Translations under genes and position numbers: made by a program | Assembly (NCBI GenBank): GCA_051648365.1 | Contig: JBOFEZ010000135.1 | Span: forward strand, 16,572-80,571 | Direction: 5' to 3' | Source: JAGNZR01 sp051648365 | Lineage (GTDB): Bacteria > Fusobacteriota > Fusobacteriia > Fusobacteriales > Fusobacteriaceae | DNA: 64,000 nt | The notes under the pieces: model-generated | What the model saw: the letters and a program-made list of their open reading frames with translations, nothing else | Told to the model about the DNA's origin: nothing | The model's database searches: none | Shown: in pieces, positions 18,245 to 26,428 of the stretch | How the letters are laid out: each line of letters begins with the position of its first letter | Numbering within the stretch: position 1 is the first letter of the stretch

Positions 18245-18808
18245 TTAATTTTCTCCGATTAATCTATCCAAAATTATTGATACTGCCGACCTTACTGAAA
18301 GGTGATTGTATTTTGAATTTCCTCTTATAGGTTCAAGAATAAGATCAGACATATCCATAATCTCATCCGTTAGTCCCCATCCAGTTCCAAAAAGTAGAAG
18401 ATACGGCTGATCATCCTCTATTATCTGAGTTCCTAAATCTTTATACGAAATAGAATTCGGGAAAGTTTTAGCAGAAGTTGTGATTATAAGAGGTTTCTTA
18501 CCTTCACGTTCCTCTATCTCTTCCACTGATTTCTGAATACTTTCATATACTCTTGTAGAAGAAAAAGCTTCCTCTCTGTCTTTATTGAACTGTCCTCCAG
18601 CTCCTTCTTGCCAGTATCCTATTATTCTCTCTGTAAGCATTTTTTGTGCTTCCACAGGAACAATTATATGGTACTGATTTACTCCGTAAGTCTTACAACT
18701 TCTAGAGATATCGTGTATGTCAAAATTTGTTACCGATGTACAAACTACATCATGATTTTTATTATAAACCGGATAGTGTACCAGTGCCAGGTATATACTA
18801 TTTCTCAT
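18245..18808 (-). CDS. SPOUT-type RNA methyltransferase (TrmD-associated family)
   Basis: The 187-residue protein resembles the SAM-dependent RNA methyltransferase family found fused to or beside TrmD. It has an N-terminal LALVHYPVYNK motif, a central TTSAKTFPNSISY segment, and a knot-like LLLFGTGWGL followed by NHLSVRSAVSIILDRL, matching the SPOUT SAM-binding trefoil. The target RNA is not known to me. It sits two genes downstream of trmD, with the carbonic anhydrase homologue between, and 1 base before polC. Confidence 0.8.
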   Translation of the reverse strand: MRNSIYLALVHYPVYNKNHDVVCTSVTNFDIHDISRSCKTYGVNQYHIIVPVEAQKMLTERIIGYWQEGAGGQFNKDREEAFSSTRVYESIQKSVEEIEEREGKKPLIITTSAKTFPNSISYKDLGTQIIEDDQPYLLLFGTGWGLTDEIMDMSDLILEPIRGNSKYNHLSVRSAVSIILDRLIGEN

Positions 18809-18843
18809 TTCTACCTCTCTTTTTAATATGTTAATTTATCAAT

Positions 18844-19362
18844 TTATTTTATAGGCTGAAGATTTTTATAAATCTCTATATCTTTCATATAAAGTTCTTT
18901 AGCATAGGAAATATATTTTATATTTTCTTCTGAAAGTTTTCTTATAACTTTAGCTGGAGAACCCACTATGAGCGACCCTTCTTCAGCTTCTAACTTTTCA
19001 GTGACTAAAGCTCCTGCTCCAACTATACAGTTGTTCGGAATTTTAGAACCGTTCAAAAGTATTGTTCCCATCCCTATTATAACATTGTCTCCCACTGTAC
19101 ATCCGTGAATGACGCAGTTATGTCCTACAGTAACTCCCTTTCCGATATTAACAGGAAAAGGTAAATCTCCATGAACGGTTACATTGTCCTGGATATTGCT
19201 ACCGTCTCCTATTGAAATATTACTACAATCTGCTCGTAGAACTGCTGAATACCAGATACTGACATTTTTTCCAGTGACAACATCTCCTATTATCGTAGCG
19301 TTTTCGGCTATAAAATTTTCTTCTCCTATTTTAGGAATTTTATCTCCAAGTTTATAGATCAT
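18844..19362 (-). CDS. Gamma-class carbonic anhydrase family protein
   Basis: The 172 residues form left-handed beta-helix hexapeptide repeats, with ADCSNISIGDGSNIQDN, VHGDLPFPVNIG and GHNCVIHGC carrying histidines at the positions of the Cam/YrdA zinc ligands. Such trimers either hydrate CO2 or are inactive acyltransferase relatives. Its reading frame overlaps the 3' end of trmD by 11 bases, so translation is coupled to a tRNA methyltransferase with no obvious functional link. Confidence 0.85.
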   Translation of the reverse strand: MIYKLGDKIPKIGEENFIAENATIIGDVVTGKNVSIWYSAVLRADCSNISIGDGSNIQDNVTVHGDLPFPVNIGKGVTVGHNCVIHGCTVGDNVIIGMGTILLNGSKIPNNCIVGAGALVTEKLEAEEGSLIVGSPAKVIRKLSEENIKYISYAKELYMKDIEIYKNLQPIK

Positions 19363-20074
19363 TCTTCTCCTCCTTAATCTGTTTAAGAAGTTTCTTTTCT
19401 AGCTTAGTGAACTCTCTACCCTCTAATATATCAGGTCTTCTCTCTAGAGTCCGTTTTAAACTTTGCTTGAGCCTCCACTCATCTATATTTTTGTGGTGAC
19501 CCGAAAGGAGTACATCTGGAACTGTCATTCCCTCAAATTCTGCAGGTCTTGTATAATGAGGATAATCTAGCAATCCATTAAAAAACGAATCATTTTCATA
19601 GGATTCTTTTTTTATAACTCCAGGAACCATCCGAGCCACACAGTCAGCAATCAGCATGGCTGGTATCTCTCCTCCTGTAAGTACAAAATCTCCCACTGAA
19701 ACTTCAATATCCACATAATTTTGAACTATTCGCTCATCTATTCCTTCGTAATGTCCACAGATTATAGTAATTTCTTTTTCTAGAGAAAGATCAATGGCCA
19801 ACTGTTGATTAAAATGTTTTCCTTGAGGAGAAGGGTATAATACCTTCCCATGGAGTTCTTTCAAAGCTCGTATTAAAGGCTCTGGTTTCATAACCATTCC
19901 AGCTCCTCCGCCGAAAGGGATATCATCCGCTTGTTTATGTTTATCAAAGCAATAGTCTCTGATATTTACAACATTTATCTCTAGTTTTCCACTGCTTATA
20001 GCACGGCCAATTATACTTTCCTCTTTGAAATTGTTGAAGAAATCAGGAAAAAGCGTAAGAATATTTATCTTCAT
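19352..20074 (-). CDS. trmD: tRNA (guanine-N1-37)-methyltransferase TrmD
   Basis: TrmD makes m1G37 in tRNAs and prevents +1 frameshifting. It has the SPOUT signatures of the family: DDIPFGGGAGMVM, ICGHYEGIDERI, VGDFVLTGGE and PHYTRPAEF. I choose the ATG at 20074, giving 240 residues, because it has GAGGAG upstream and begins MKINILTLFP like its homologues. An upstream TTG at 20092 in the same frame lies inside rimM. Its start is two bases beyond the rimM stop codon. Confidence 0.95.
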   Translation of the reverse strand: MKINILTLFPDFFNNFKEESIIGRAISSGKLEINVVNIRDYCFDKHKQADDIPFGGGAGMVMKPEPLIRALKELHGKVLYPSPQGKHFNQQLAIDLSLEKEITIICGHYEGIDERIVQNYVDIEVSVGDFVLTGGEIPAMLIADCVARMVPGVIKKESYENDSFFNGLLDYPHYTRPAEFEGMTVPDVLLSGHHKNIDEWRLKQSLKRTLERRPDILEGREFTKLEKKLLKQIKEEKNDL

Positions 20075-20075
20075 A

Positions 20076-20591
20076 CTATTTTTTCTCCTCAAGCATACCC
20101 TCTATAAGAGCTACTCTTATTATACCCTTTTGGAAATCTATATCTTTTACAAATTCAGATATATTAGGAATCATAGCTTCTGTTGTTTCAGACTCTACTT
20201 CCAATATTTCATGAGCTACAGTTTCGAATATATTCATAACTTTTCCAATATTTCTTCCCTCTTCCGTTATAACCTGCATCTCCAGGAGATCATTCATCAG
20301 ATATTCATCTTCTCCCATTCCAAGGAGATCTCTTCTAGCTTTTATGAATCCTTTTGTAAGTTTTCCGGCATCAGTTTTATTAGTAATTTCTTCAAATTCC
20401 ATGATCCAACGGTCTCCCACAAGAGGAGCCACAGATTTAACTGTAACCATTTTTATATTTTCAGGAGAAAGCTCTATCATAACTTTCTGTCCCTCTACAC
20501 TTTTCAAAGCGTCACCTATATTAGAGTGTATCTTTACAGCTCCTTTTAGGTGGTGTGTTCCTCCGATTTTTCCTATAGTAAGAAGTTCCAT
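20076..20591 (-). CDS. rimM: 16S rRNA processing protein RimM
   Basis: The 171 residues match RimM: N-terminal LLTIGKIGGTHHLKGAVKI, which starts the RNA/S19-binding beta barrel, and a C-terminal PRC-barrel-like half ending in a MIPNISEFVKDID segment. RimM assists 30S head assembly with S19. Order khpA-rimM-trmD is the classic one and spacing is tight (12 bases to khpA, abutting trmD). Confidence 0.95.
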   Translation of the reverse strand: MELLTIGKIGGTHHLKGAVKIHSNIGDALKSVEGQKVMIELSPENIKMVTVKSVAPLVGDRWIMEFEEITNKTDAGKLTKGFIKARRDLLGMGEDEYLMNDLLEMQVITEEGRNIGKVMNIFETVAHEILEVESETTEAMIPNISEFVKDIDFQKGIIRVALIEGMLEEKK

Positions 20592-20603
20592 TATACCTCC
20601 AAA

Positions 20604-20843
20604 TTAATCTAAAAATTCAACATTGACATTCATCTTGTCTTTTACTCCAGCAGCCTGCATAACTCCTCTTATAGAATTAGCTGTAAGACCATTTTTTCCT
20701 ATAAGTCTTCCCATTTCTCCCTTAGCAACCGAAACTTTGAAAGTCACATTGTCATCTATTACATCATAAGTTATCTCAATCTTTTCCTTTGTTTCTATAA
20801 GTTCAGAAACGATGAAGTATAACAGTTTTTCTAATTTTTCCAT
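20604..20843 (-). CDS. khpA: KH domain RNA-binding protein KhpA
   Basis: A 79-residue single KH-domain protein with GRLIGKNGLTANSIRGVM (the KH GxxG loop is IGKNG). KhpA binds RNA, often with KhpB, and affects cell elongation and sRNA networks in Firmicutes and Fusobacteria. It is preceded by GGAGG and lies directly after the DUF4911 gene. Confidence 0.93.
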   Translation of the reverse strand: MEKLEKLLYFIVSELIETKEKIEITYDVIDDNVTFKVSVAKGEMGRLIGKNGLTANSIRGVMQAAGVKDKMNVNVEFLD

Positions 20844-20844
20844 T

Positions 20845-21087
20845 TTATAGTCCTCCAGTCCAAGGTTTTTCTTCTATAATCTCTGCAACTACCCAATTTT
20901 TACCTAGATCTTCCAATATATATCTCAGCTGATCTTTATAATCATAAGTAGTTATAATATTGAGAATCCCCTTTTCAGCACTTATAGTTCTTACAACACC
21001 TACCCCTTCGTAGGCTTCTATTATTTTATTTATAAAGTCTATATCCTCTTTTCTGCTTTGGATTAGAAATTCATAACTTTTCAACAT
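20845..21087 (-). CDS. DUF4911 domain-containing small protein
   Basis: This 80-residue protein of unknown function matches the pattern of DUF4911: an N-terminal FLIQSRKEDIDFINKIIEAYEGVGVVR and a LEDLG segment, with a predicted ferredoxin-like alternation of strands and helices. Its start overlaps the rsmA stop by one base (TGATG) and khpA follows 1 base later. Translation is thus coupled between two ribosome-related genes. A role in RNA binding or ribosome assembly is inference from this position. Confidence 0.75.
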   Translation of the reverse strand: MLKSYEFLIQSRKEDIDFINKIIEAYEGVGVVRTISAEKGILNIITTYDYKDQLRYILEDLGKNWVVAEIIEEKPWTGGL

Positions 21088-21899
21088 CAGTTTTTACCAC
21101 CTTTTTTCTCAAAAAGCTCTACCATATGAACAAATTTTCCTATAGCTATATTTTCTGCACGCTCTCCCTCCGGGATATCAAGCTCTTTTAGGAAAACTCT
21201 CAGCTCATCTTTAGAATATCCTAAAGTTGTAAGATTATTGAGAATATTTTTTCTTTTGTTAGCAAAAGATGCTTTTACATATTTAAAGAAAAGCTCCTCA
21301 TCTACAACATTTTCATAACCAGATTCGTGGACCTTTATAGACATAAAAGCCGAATCCACTTTGGGAGCCGGAGTAAAGAATTCCTTAGGTATAGTGAACA
21401 GGTAATTTGCATCTCCGAAATACTCTACTGCAAGGGTAAGTACGCTACGTTCTTTTCCTGACTTAGAACAAATTCTCTCTGCTACCTCTTTTTGTACCAT
21501 TATATAAATCTCTTTTATTCTGTCACGGCATTCTAGAAGTTTATTTATGATAGGGGACGTAATATAATAAGGGATATTTGCTACAACCTTTACATTTCTA
21601 TGATTTGCTAAAATAGTTTTAAGATCCGCTTCTAAAACATCCCCCATTACAAGATTAAACTTTTCATGATTATCATATTTTTTTCTTAGAATTTTTTCTA
21701 AATCAGTATCTATTTCGAAACAGTAAACTTTTTTAGCTTTTCCAAGAAGAAGTTCAGTAAGTGCGCCTTCTCCTGGTCCTATTTCTAAAACTACATCTTC
21801 TGGACCTACATCTGATACTTCCATGATTTTTTGGAGTACATCATCTTGGTTTGTTAGAAAGTTCTGCCCGAACTTTTTTTTATGTTTATAATCAGACAT
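21087..21899 (-). CDS. rsmA: 16S rRNA dimethyladenosine transferase RsmA (KsgA)
   Basis: The enzyme dimethylates A1518 and A1519 in 16S rRNA, a late checkpoint of 30S assembly. It shows KKFGQNFL at the N-terminus, motif I VLEIGPGEGALTE, and the catalytic NIPYYITSPI, with PKVDSAFM and FANKRKN further on. The length of 270 residues is normal. It is followed directly by DUF4911 and khpA, and the ATG has a TGGAGGA site. Confidence 0.96.
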   Translation of the reverse strand: MSDYKHKKKFGQNFLTNQDDVLQKIMEVSDVGPEDVVLEIGPGEGALTELLLGKAKKVYCFEIDTDLEKILRKKYDNHEKFNLVMGDVLEADLKTILANHRNVKVVANIPYYITSPIINKLLECRDRIKEIYIMVQKEVAERICSKSGKERSVLTLAVEYFGDANYLFTIPKEFFTPAPKVDSAFMSIKVHESGYENVVDEELFFKYVKASFANKRKNILNNLTTLGYSKDELRVFLKELDIPEGERAENIAIGKFVHMVELFEKKGGKN

Positions 21900-21912
21900 C
21901 CTATCCTCCAGT

Positions 21913-22461
21913 TTAATTTAATGGTCCCATTACTCCTACATAAGGTACATTTCTGTACTCCTGTTTGAAGTCTAGTCCGTATCCAAGTACAAATTCATCC
22001 TCTATTGTGAAACCTACATAATCAACTTTAACCTCTAGCTCTCTTCTGCTTGGTTTGTCAAGTAAAGTAACTATTTTAAGAGAAAGAGGATCTCTTGTTC
22101 CAAGGATCTCTTTTATTTTAGCAAGAGTTCTACCTGTATCTATTATATCCTCAAGTATGATAACGTGTTTTCCCATTATTTTTTCATCCAGCTCTTTGTT
22201 TATCTTTACCTCTCTAGAAGATTCCATTTCGTCTCCATAGCTACTTACTGCCATGAAATCCATTTTTAGAGGGAGTTTTATTTCACGACATAGGTCTGCC
22301 ATAAATATAACTGAACCTTTAAGAAGACATACAACTATAAGATCTTCTTTTTTATCCATATAATCAGCTGTTATCTGTTTTCCAAGTTCTGCTACCCTTA
22401 CCTTAATTTCATACTCTGTTATCATTTTTTTGCAGATTCCTGCTTCCCAAGATTTTTTCAT
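21913..22461 (-). CDS. hpt: Hypoxanthine phosphoribosyltransferase
   Basis: This purine salvage enzyme converts hypoxanthine or guanine plus PRPP to IMP or GMP. The PRPP-binding motif is VIILEDIIDTGRT (near residue 98-110), with an SYGDEMESSR loop and a VDYVGFTIEDEFVLGYGLD C-terminal segment. It is 182 residues long with an AGGAGG site. It has its own promoter upstream and could start a transcript covering rsmA through polC. Confidence 0.95.
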   Translation of the reverse strand: MKKSWEAGICKKMITEYEIKVRVAELGKQITADYMDKKEDLIVVCLLKGSVIFMADLCREIKLPLKMDFMAVSSYGDEMESSREVKINKELDEKIMGKHVIILEDIIDTGRTLAKIKEILGTRDPLSLKIVTLLDKPSRRELEVKVDYVGFTIEDEFVLGYGLDFKQEYRNVPYVGVMGPLN

Positions 22462-22508
22462 TTTATTCCTCCTGATATATGTTTAATTTTCTCTTTATCA
22501 ATTATTAT

Positions 22509-22537
22509 ATTTTAACATTTTAGCCAATATTTATCAA
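22509..22537 (-). promoter_or_regulatory. Likely promoter of the hpt-rsmA-...-polC block
   Basis: On the minus strand TTGATA (22532-22537), a 17-base spacer and TAAAAT (22509-22514) lie in the 102-base gap between the epimerase and hpt genes. Confidence 0.6.
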
Positions 22538-22563
22538 GATAAATACTCACTCCTATGTATTTT

Positions 22564-23436
22564 TTAGTACATAAATTCTATTGCATAACTGATTTGGAAC
22601 TCTTCATTTCCATTTAAGGTTATCATATCTTCTTTCTCATTGAAATCTCCTCGAAAACCTTCCATATCACTTTTACCGAGCCACGGCTCGATACATATAA
22701 AGTCTCCCTCAGATTTTTTCCAAAAAGCCAGATATTTAAATCCTTTTATATCTACTTTTATAAAATCTCCACTTCCCTTTTCTACCAGTTTTACATATTC
22801 ACTTCTAAAACCAGAAAAAACATAGGTGTTTGTTACATCATAAATTCTCAAATCTAGTTTCCCAGATTCCAGATTAAACTCTTGTCGCCTACCTGTATAT
22901 GTTGCAAAACCTGTGAGTTCGTGTGAAACAATTTGAGAATCATTCGGAAATTCTATGTAATAATCTCCCATTTTTTTCCCTTGGTGGAAAGGTAATTTAA
23001 ATGCTGGATGTGCTCCTAGAGTAAAAATAGTTTTTCCAAAACCTGGATTTTTTACATAATAAGTTGTTATTAGGTGTTTCCCTTCTAGCTTATAATTTAT
23101 ATTTAGATAGAATTGAAAAGGAAAACTATTTTTTTCGATCATAGAGTCATCCAAAATAAAGTCAGCACTCATTCCGTCTGCACTCTTTTTTCCTTGGAAA
23201 ATAGAGTGTCTTGCGAATCCGTGATTTCCGAATTTATAAGTTTTCCCATCGTACCTTATCTCATCCCCTATAGATTTTCCTACAGTCGGAAAAAGATTAG
23301 GAGATGTTCCATTCCATATCTCTGGATTTTTATCCCACATATAGTTTTCACCATTCGCTTTAGAAATAACCCTTATAACCTCTGCTCCTTTTTCCTCGAT
23401 TTCGACTAGAAGAAATTCATTTTCTATTTTCACCAT
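22564..23436 (-). CDS. Aldose 1-epimerase family protein
   Basis: The 290-residue protein has the galactose mutarotase-like fold seen in LacX/YeaD-type epimerases: an ENEFLLVEI start, FGNHGFAR with a candidate catalytic histidine, GAHPAFKLPF with a second histidine, and IEPWLG with a glutamate. It likely interconverts alpha and beta anomers of a sugar or sugar phosphate. The substrate is unknown. It follows rqcH by 16 bases. Confidence 0.82.
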   Translation of the reverse strand: MVKIENEFLLVEIEEKGAEVIRVISKANGENYMWDKNPEIWNGTSPNLFPTVGKSIGDEIRYDGKTYKFGNHGFARHSIFQGKKSADGMSADFILDDSMIEKNSFPFQFYLNINYKLEGKHLITTYYVKNPGFGKTIFTLGAHPAFKLPFHQGKKMGDYYIEFPNDSQIVSHELTGFATYTGRRQEFNLESGKLDLRIYDVTNTYVFSGFRSEYVKLVEKGSGDFIKVDIKGFKYLAFWKKSEGDFICIEPWLGKSDMEGFRGDFNEKEDMITLNGNEEFQISYAIEFMY

Positions 23437-23452
23437 ATTCTTTCCACTCCTT

Positions 23453-25078
23453 TTATTTTATAAAACTCATCTCCCTATGATTTGTATATATAACAGAACC
23501 TGGCCTAGCCCCTTTGGGCTTGGATACAAATTTTCTTTGCGTATATTCCACGGTTACACGATGACCACTCTCTGATTTAGAATATGTCAAAGCTACACGG
23601 GCAGCTTTTTCTATAAGCTCATCAGTCAGATATCCCCTGTTGACTTTGAGTATAACATGGGACCCCGGTATATCCTTGGCATGAAACCAAAGGTCATCTT
23701 TATCTCCCGCTTTAAAAGTTACAAAATCATTTTCACTATTATTTCTTCCATAGATAATTTTATAGTTTTCTCCCTCTTCATAGACGGCAAAATTATCAGT
23801 TTTTATTTTTTTCTTACTCTTAGGATTTCCTTTTTTTACAATTTTAAGATATCCTTGATTTTCGAGTTCTATCTGAATATTTTTAAGATTTTCAGGAGTT
23901 TGTATAGCAGTGGCTAGAGCTAAGGTGGATTCCAAATATTCTAACTCACTCTTAACTTCCAAAACTCTTCTCTCGTTGGAAATCAGTCCTCTTTTGAGTT
24001 TATTATATTTTTTATAATAACTGTCTATATTCTTCTGGATTGTATGGGCTTTATTGAGCTCTATTAGGGTATCACAATCTCTATAAAAATTATAAAGAGT
24101 TACGACCGACATAGGCTTTTTAAACTGATAGATATTAGCTGCTAGAATATCTCCTATCTCTCTGTTTATCTGGTAGTCCTTTTTCTCTATATTATCTTGT
24201 TCAATATTTAGGAGAGTCCTTTCCAATTTTTTTATTCTTTTTTTCACTGTGCCTGCTATTTGATGAAAAAGTTTCTCCTGAGAGTTGGTCATATGATTTT
24301 TTTCAATATAATAATTTACCATTTGACTAAAACTCTGGAACTCTATTTTTTCTTCAAAATTTTTAGGCTCTATTCCTTTAATCAGACTGGCTAAAATTAT
24401 TTTATTGTCTTTTAGGTAACAGCACGGATAAATTTCTGATCCCAAAATTCCTTTAAAGAATTTATAGTCTTTTATATTTTGGACTAGAAGTTTCCCTACT
24501 CCTTCTACTGAAGATATAAAATCCTTAGGATTTTCTTCCAAAGTACAAAACTCCTCTTCGGTGATTTCACTTGGATTTTTTTTCTTTTCCAAATTTGGAA
24601 GTTCATACTGCGCTCCTGGAAAAAGAAGCCTTGCTTTATTTTCTTCCAATGAAAATCTTTTCATGAGGTCTAAAATTTTACCCTTTTCATCTGTAATTAT
24701 TAGGTTAGAGTGTTTTCCCATAATTTCAAAATAGAGATTGTAAAAATTCACTGCCCCTAAAAAATCCAATTTTTTAAATTTAAAGCAGAGTATTCTATCA
24801 AATCCTACCTGAGCAATTTCCTCAAGAGATGAATTTTGAAGATATTTCTTGAGCGAAAGCAAAAAATTAAAATTTTCATCTAACTTCAGATTTTTATCTT
24901 CAGAAAGATAACAGATAGGAAGAGAGGCCGCCGCTGAGATAACCAGATTCATACGTCCGAAAAAAATGGAGACACTGAGTTCTGTCTCCTGGGTTATCTT
25001 GCCTATTTTTTTTCCTACCAGTTCTCTATCTAATTCTTTCTTTATCTTATTTAATGATATTCCGTCTAAATAAAGCAT
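23453..25078 (-). CDS. rqcH: Rqc2/RqcH homologue, NFACT family
   Basis: RqcH binds stalled 50S subunits and adds alanine tails to nascent chains for degradation. The 541 residues show the NFACT-N start (MLYLDGISLNKIKKEL), long coiled-coil helices (about 270-410) and the NFACT-R domain at the end with DLWFHAKDIPGSHVILK and YTQRKFVSKPKGARPGSVIY. Homologues were once annotated as fibronectin-binding proteins. It lies between the MarR-FeoA regulator and the epimerase. Confidence 0.93.
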   Translation of the reverse strand: MLYLDGISLNKIKKELDRELVGKKIGKITQETELSVSIFFGRMNLVISAAASLPICYLSEDKNLKLDENFNFLLSLKKYLQNSSLEEIAQVGFDRILCFKFKKLDFLGAVNFYNLYFEIMGKHSNLIITDEKGKILDLMKRFSLEENKARLLFPGAQYELPNLEKKKNPSEITEEEFCTLEENPKDFISSVEGVGKLLVQNIKDYKFFKGILGSEIYPCCYLKDNKIILASLIKGIEPKNFEEKIEFQSFSQMVNYYIEKNHMTNSQEKLFHQIAGTVKKRIKKLERTLLNIEQDNIEKKDYQINREIGDILAANIYQFKKPMSVVTLYNFYRDCDTLIELNKAHTIQKNIDSYYKKYNKLKRGLISNERRVLEVKSELEYLESTLALATAIQTPENLKNIQIELENQGYLKIVKKGNPKSKKKIKTDNFAVYEEGENYKIIYGRNNSENDFVTFKAGDKDDLWFHAKDIPGSHVILKVNRGYLTDELIEKAARVALTYSKSESGHRVTVEYTQRKFVSKPKGARPGSVIYTNHREMSFIK

Positions 25079-25107
25079 AATCAGCTCCCTGGTTTTTTAT
25101 TTATTCC

Positions 25108-25776
25108 TTATATTTTCACGCCTATAAGATATTTCGCATCTTCTGCATCCAAAGTAAGTTCCTCTCCACCTTCTGTAATTATTACTGTATCAGGTTTTGT
25201 TTTTAAAACTTCTATCTTAGAAAATGTCACTATCCCTTTAGCGGCAAAGTAGTTTTTTATAATCGGTGTTCCTTCTATCGAAATAATTGAAACTTTTGTT
25301 CCTGTCTGGAATTCGTTTACTGTCTGAGGTTTGAAAAATTCTGTTTTTTTAGAAAGATTCCCAAGTATTATTTCAAATGTTGCAAGAAACTGCTCTAATC
25401 TCTCGTCACTTATGGTTTCAGTGATTGACGAAAGCAACATATTATGGTAACTATCATGGTAAGCTAGAGCTTCTTTTCCTTTTACATCTAAATTTACAAA
25501 AACCTTTCTTCTGTCTGCATCAGATCTTTTTCTTATTACAAACTTTTTTTCTGAAAGTTTATTTATCGCCACCGTTGCTGTACCCATAGTGATTCCCAAC
25601 CTATCAGAAAGCTCATGCATCGTAAGAGTGTCTCTACCTATTGCGTCTATTATATGTAGCTCAGTATGAGTTAACCCCTGTATTCCTATTTTTAGAGCCA
25701 TATCCTCTGTTTTATAAAAAAGTTTAAAAAATTCCTCTAAAATATCTGTTACCTTATCTGTATTTCTGTTTCCCAT
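25108..25776 (-). CDS. MarR family regulator with C-terminal FeoA-like domain
   Basis: The 222 residues combine a MarR winged helix with a second domain. The MarR part runs to about residue 140 and includes LTMHELSDRLGITMGTATVAINKL, RKRSDADRRKVFVNLD and a dimerisation helix. The second domain (about 155-222, GTKVSIISIEG...FSKIEVL...DAEDAKYLIGV) has the SH3-like pattern of FeoA, as found at the end of DtxR/MntR metal sensors. This suggests a metal-linked repressor, which is inference. Ordinary MarR proteins are about 140-150 residues. It lies between rpe and rqcH. Confidence 0.8.
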   Translation of the reverse strand: MGNRNTDKVTDILEEFFKLFYKTEDMALKIGIQGLTHTELHIIDAIGRDTLTMHELSDRLGITMGTATVAINKLSEKKFVIRKRSDADRRKVFVNLDVKGKEALAYHDSYHNMLLSSITETISDERLEQFLATFEIILGNLSKKTEFFKPQTVNEFQTGTKVSIISIEGTPIIKNYFAAKGIVTFSKIEVLKTKPDTVIITEGGEELTLDAEDAKYLIGVKI

Positions 25777-25789
25777 AATTTCTCCTTCC

Positions 25790-26428
25790 CTATTTTTTCA
25801 GAAGAGCTATTCTCTCTCTGTAATCCCCTGAAAACACATATGAACCTGCAACAAAAATATTAGCTCCAGCTTCAATGCAATCTCCTATAGTTTTATCTGT
25901 TATTCCTCCATCTACTTGAATATCTATCCCAGGATGCATATCTCTTACTTCTCTGATTTTTTTAAGAGCTGAGGGTATAAAAGATTGACCACCAAATCCA
26001 GGATTTACACTCATAATAAGCACCATGTCTAAGTCGTCTATTATATATTTTAGTATATCTGGCGATGTAGCTGGATTAAGTGATACCCCTGCTTTTTTTC
26101 CTAGGGCTTTTATCCCCTGTATTGTTCTGTGAAGATGAACTGTGGACTCTGCATGAACTGTTATCATATCTGCTCCTGCATCCGCAAAGTCTTGAAGATA
26201 TCTCTCAGGAGAGTCTATCATCAGATGTACATCAAAAAAAAGATTACTATTCTTTTTTATCGCTTTTATAACCGGAGGTCCAAAAGTAATATTAGGCACA
26301 AAATTTCCATCCATTACATCTATATGTGCCCAGTCTGCACCAGCTGCCTCGATGCTTTTCATCTCTTCTCCCAGTCTGCTAAAATCAGCCGAAAGTATTG
26401 AAGGAGCTATTTTTATTCTATTTTCCAT
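25790..26428 (-). CDS. rpe: Ribulose-phosphate 3-epimerase
   Basis: This is the pentose phosphate enzyme interconverting ribulose-5-phosphate and xylulose-5-phosphate. The TIM barrel motifs are all there: APSILSADF, HIDVMDGNFVPNITFG (metal histidine and aspartate), DVHLMI, HAES, SVNPGFGGQ and QVDGGI. The start is the ATG at 26428, which has AAAGGTGG upstream; a longer in-frame ATG at 26446 lies inside that site's leader. The gene overlaps the rsgA end by 11 bases. Confidence 0.95.
   Translation of the reverse strand: MENRIKIAPSILSADFSRLGEEMKSIEAAGADWAHIDVMDGNFVPNITFGPPVIKAIKKNSNLFFDVHLMIDSPERYLQDFADAGADMITVHAESTVHLHRTIQGIKALGKKAGVSLNPATSPDILKYIIDDLDMVLIMSVNPGFGGQSFIPSALKKIREVRDMHPGIDIQVDGGITDKTIGDCIEAGANIFVAGSYVFSGDYRERIALLKK

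Noticed and set aside
20025..20549. Open frame of 174 codons on the plus strand opposite rimM
   Set aside because: It is antisense to rimM and the start of trmD, with no ribosome binding site and a biased, Phe/Ser/Tyr/His-rich product typical of antisense frames.
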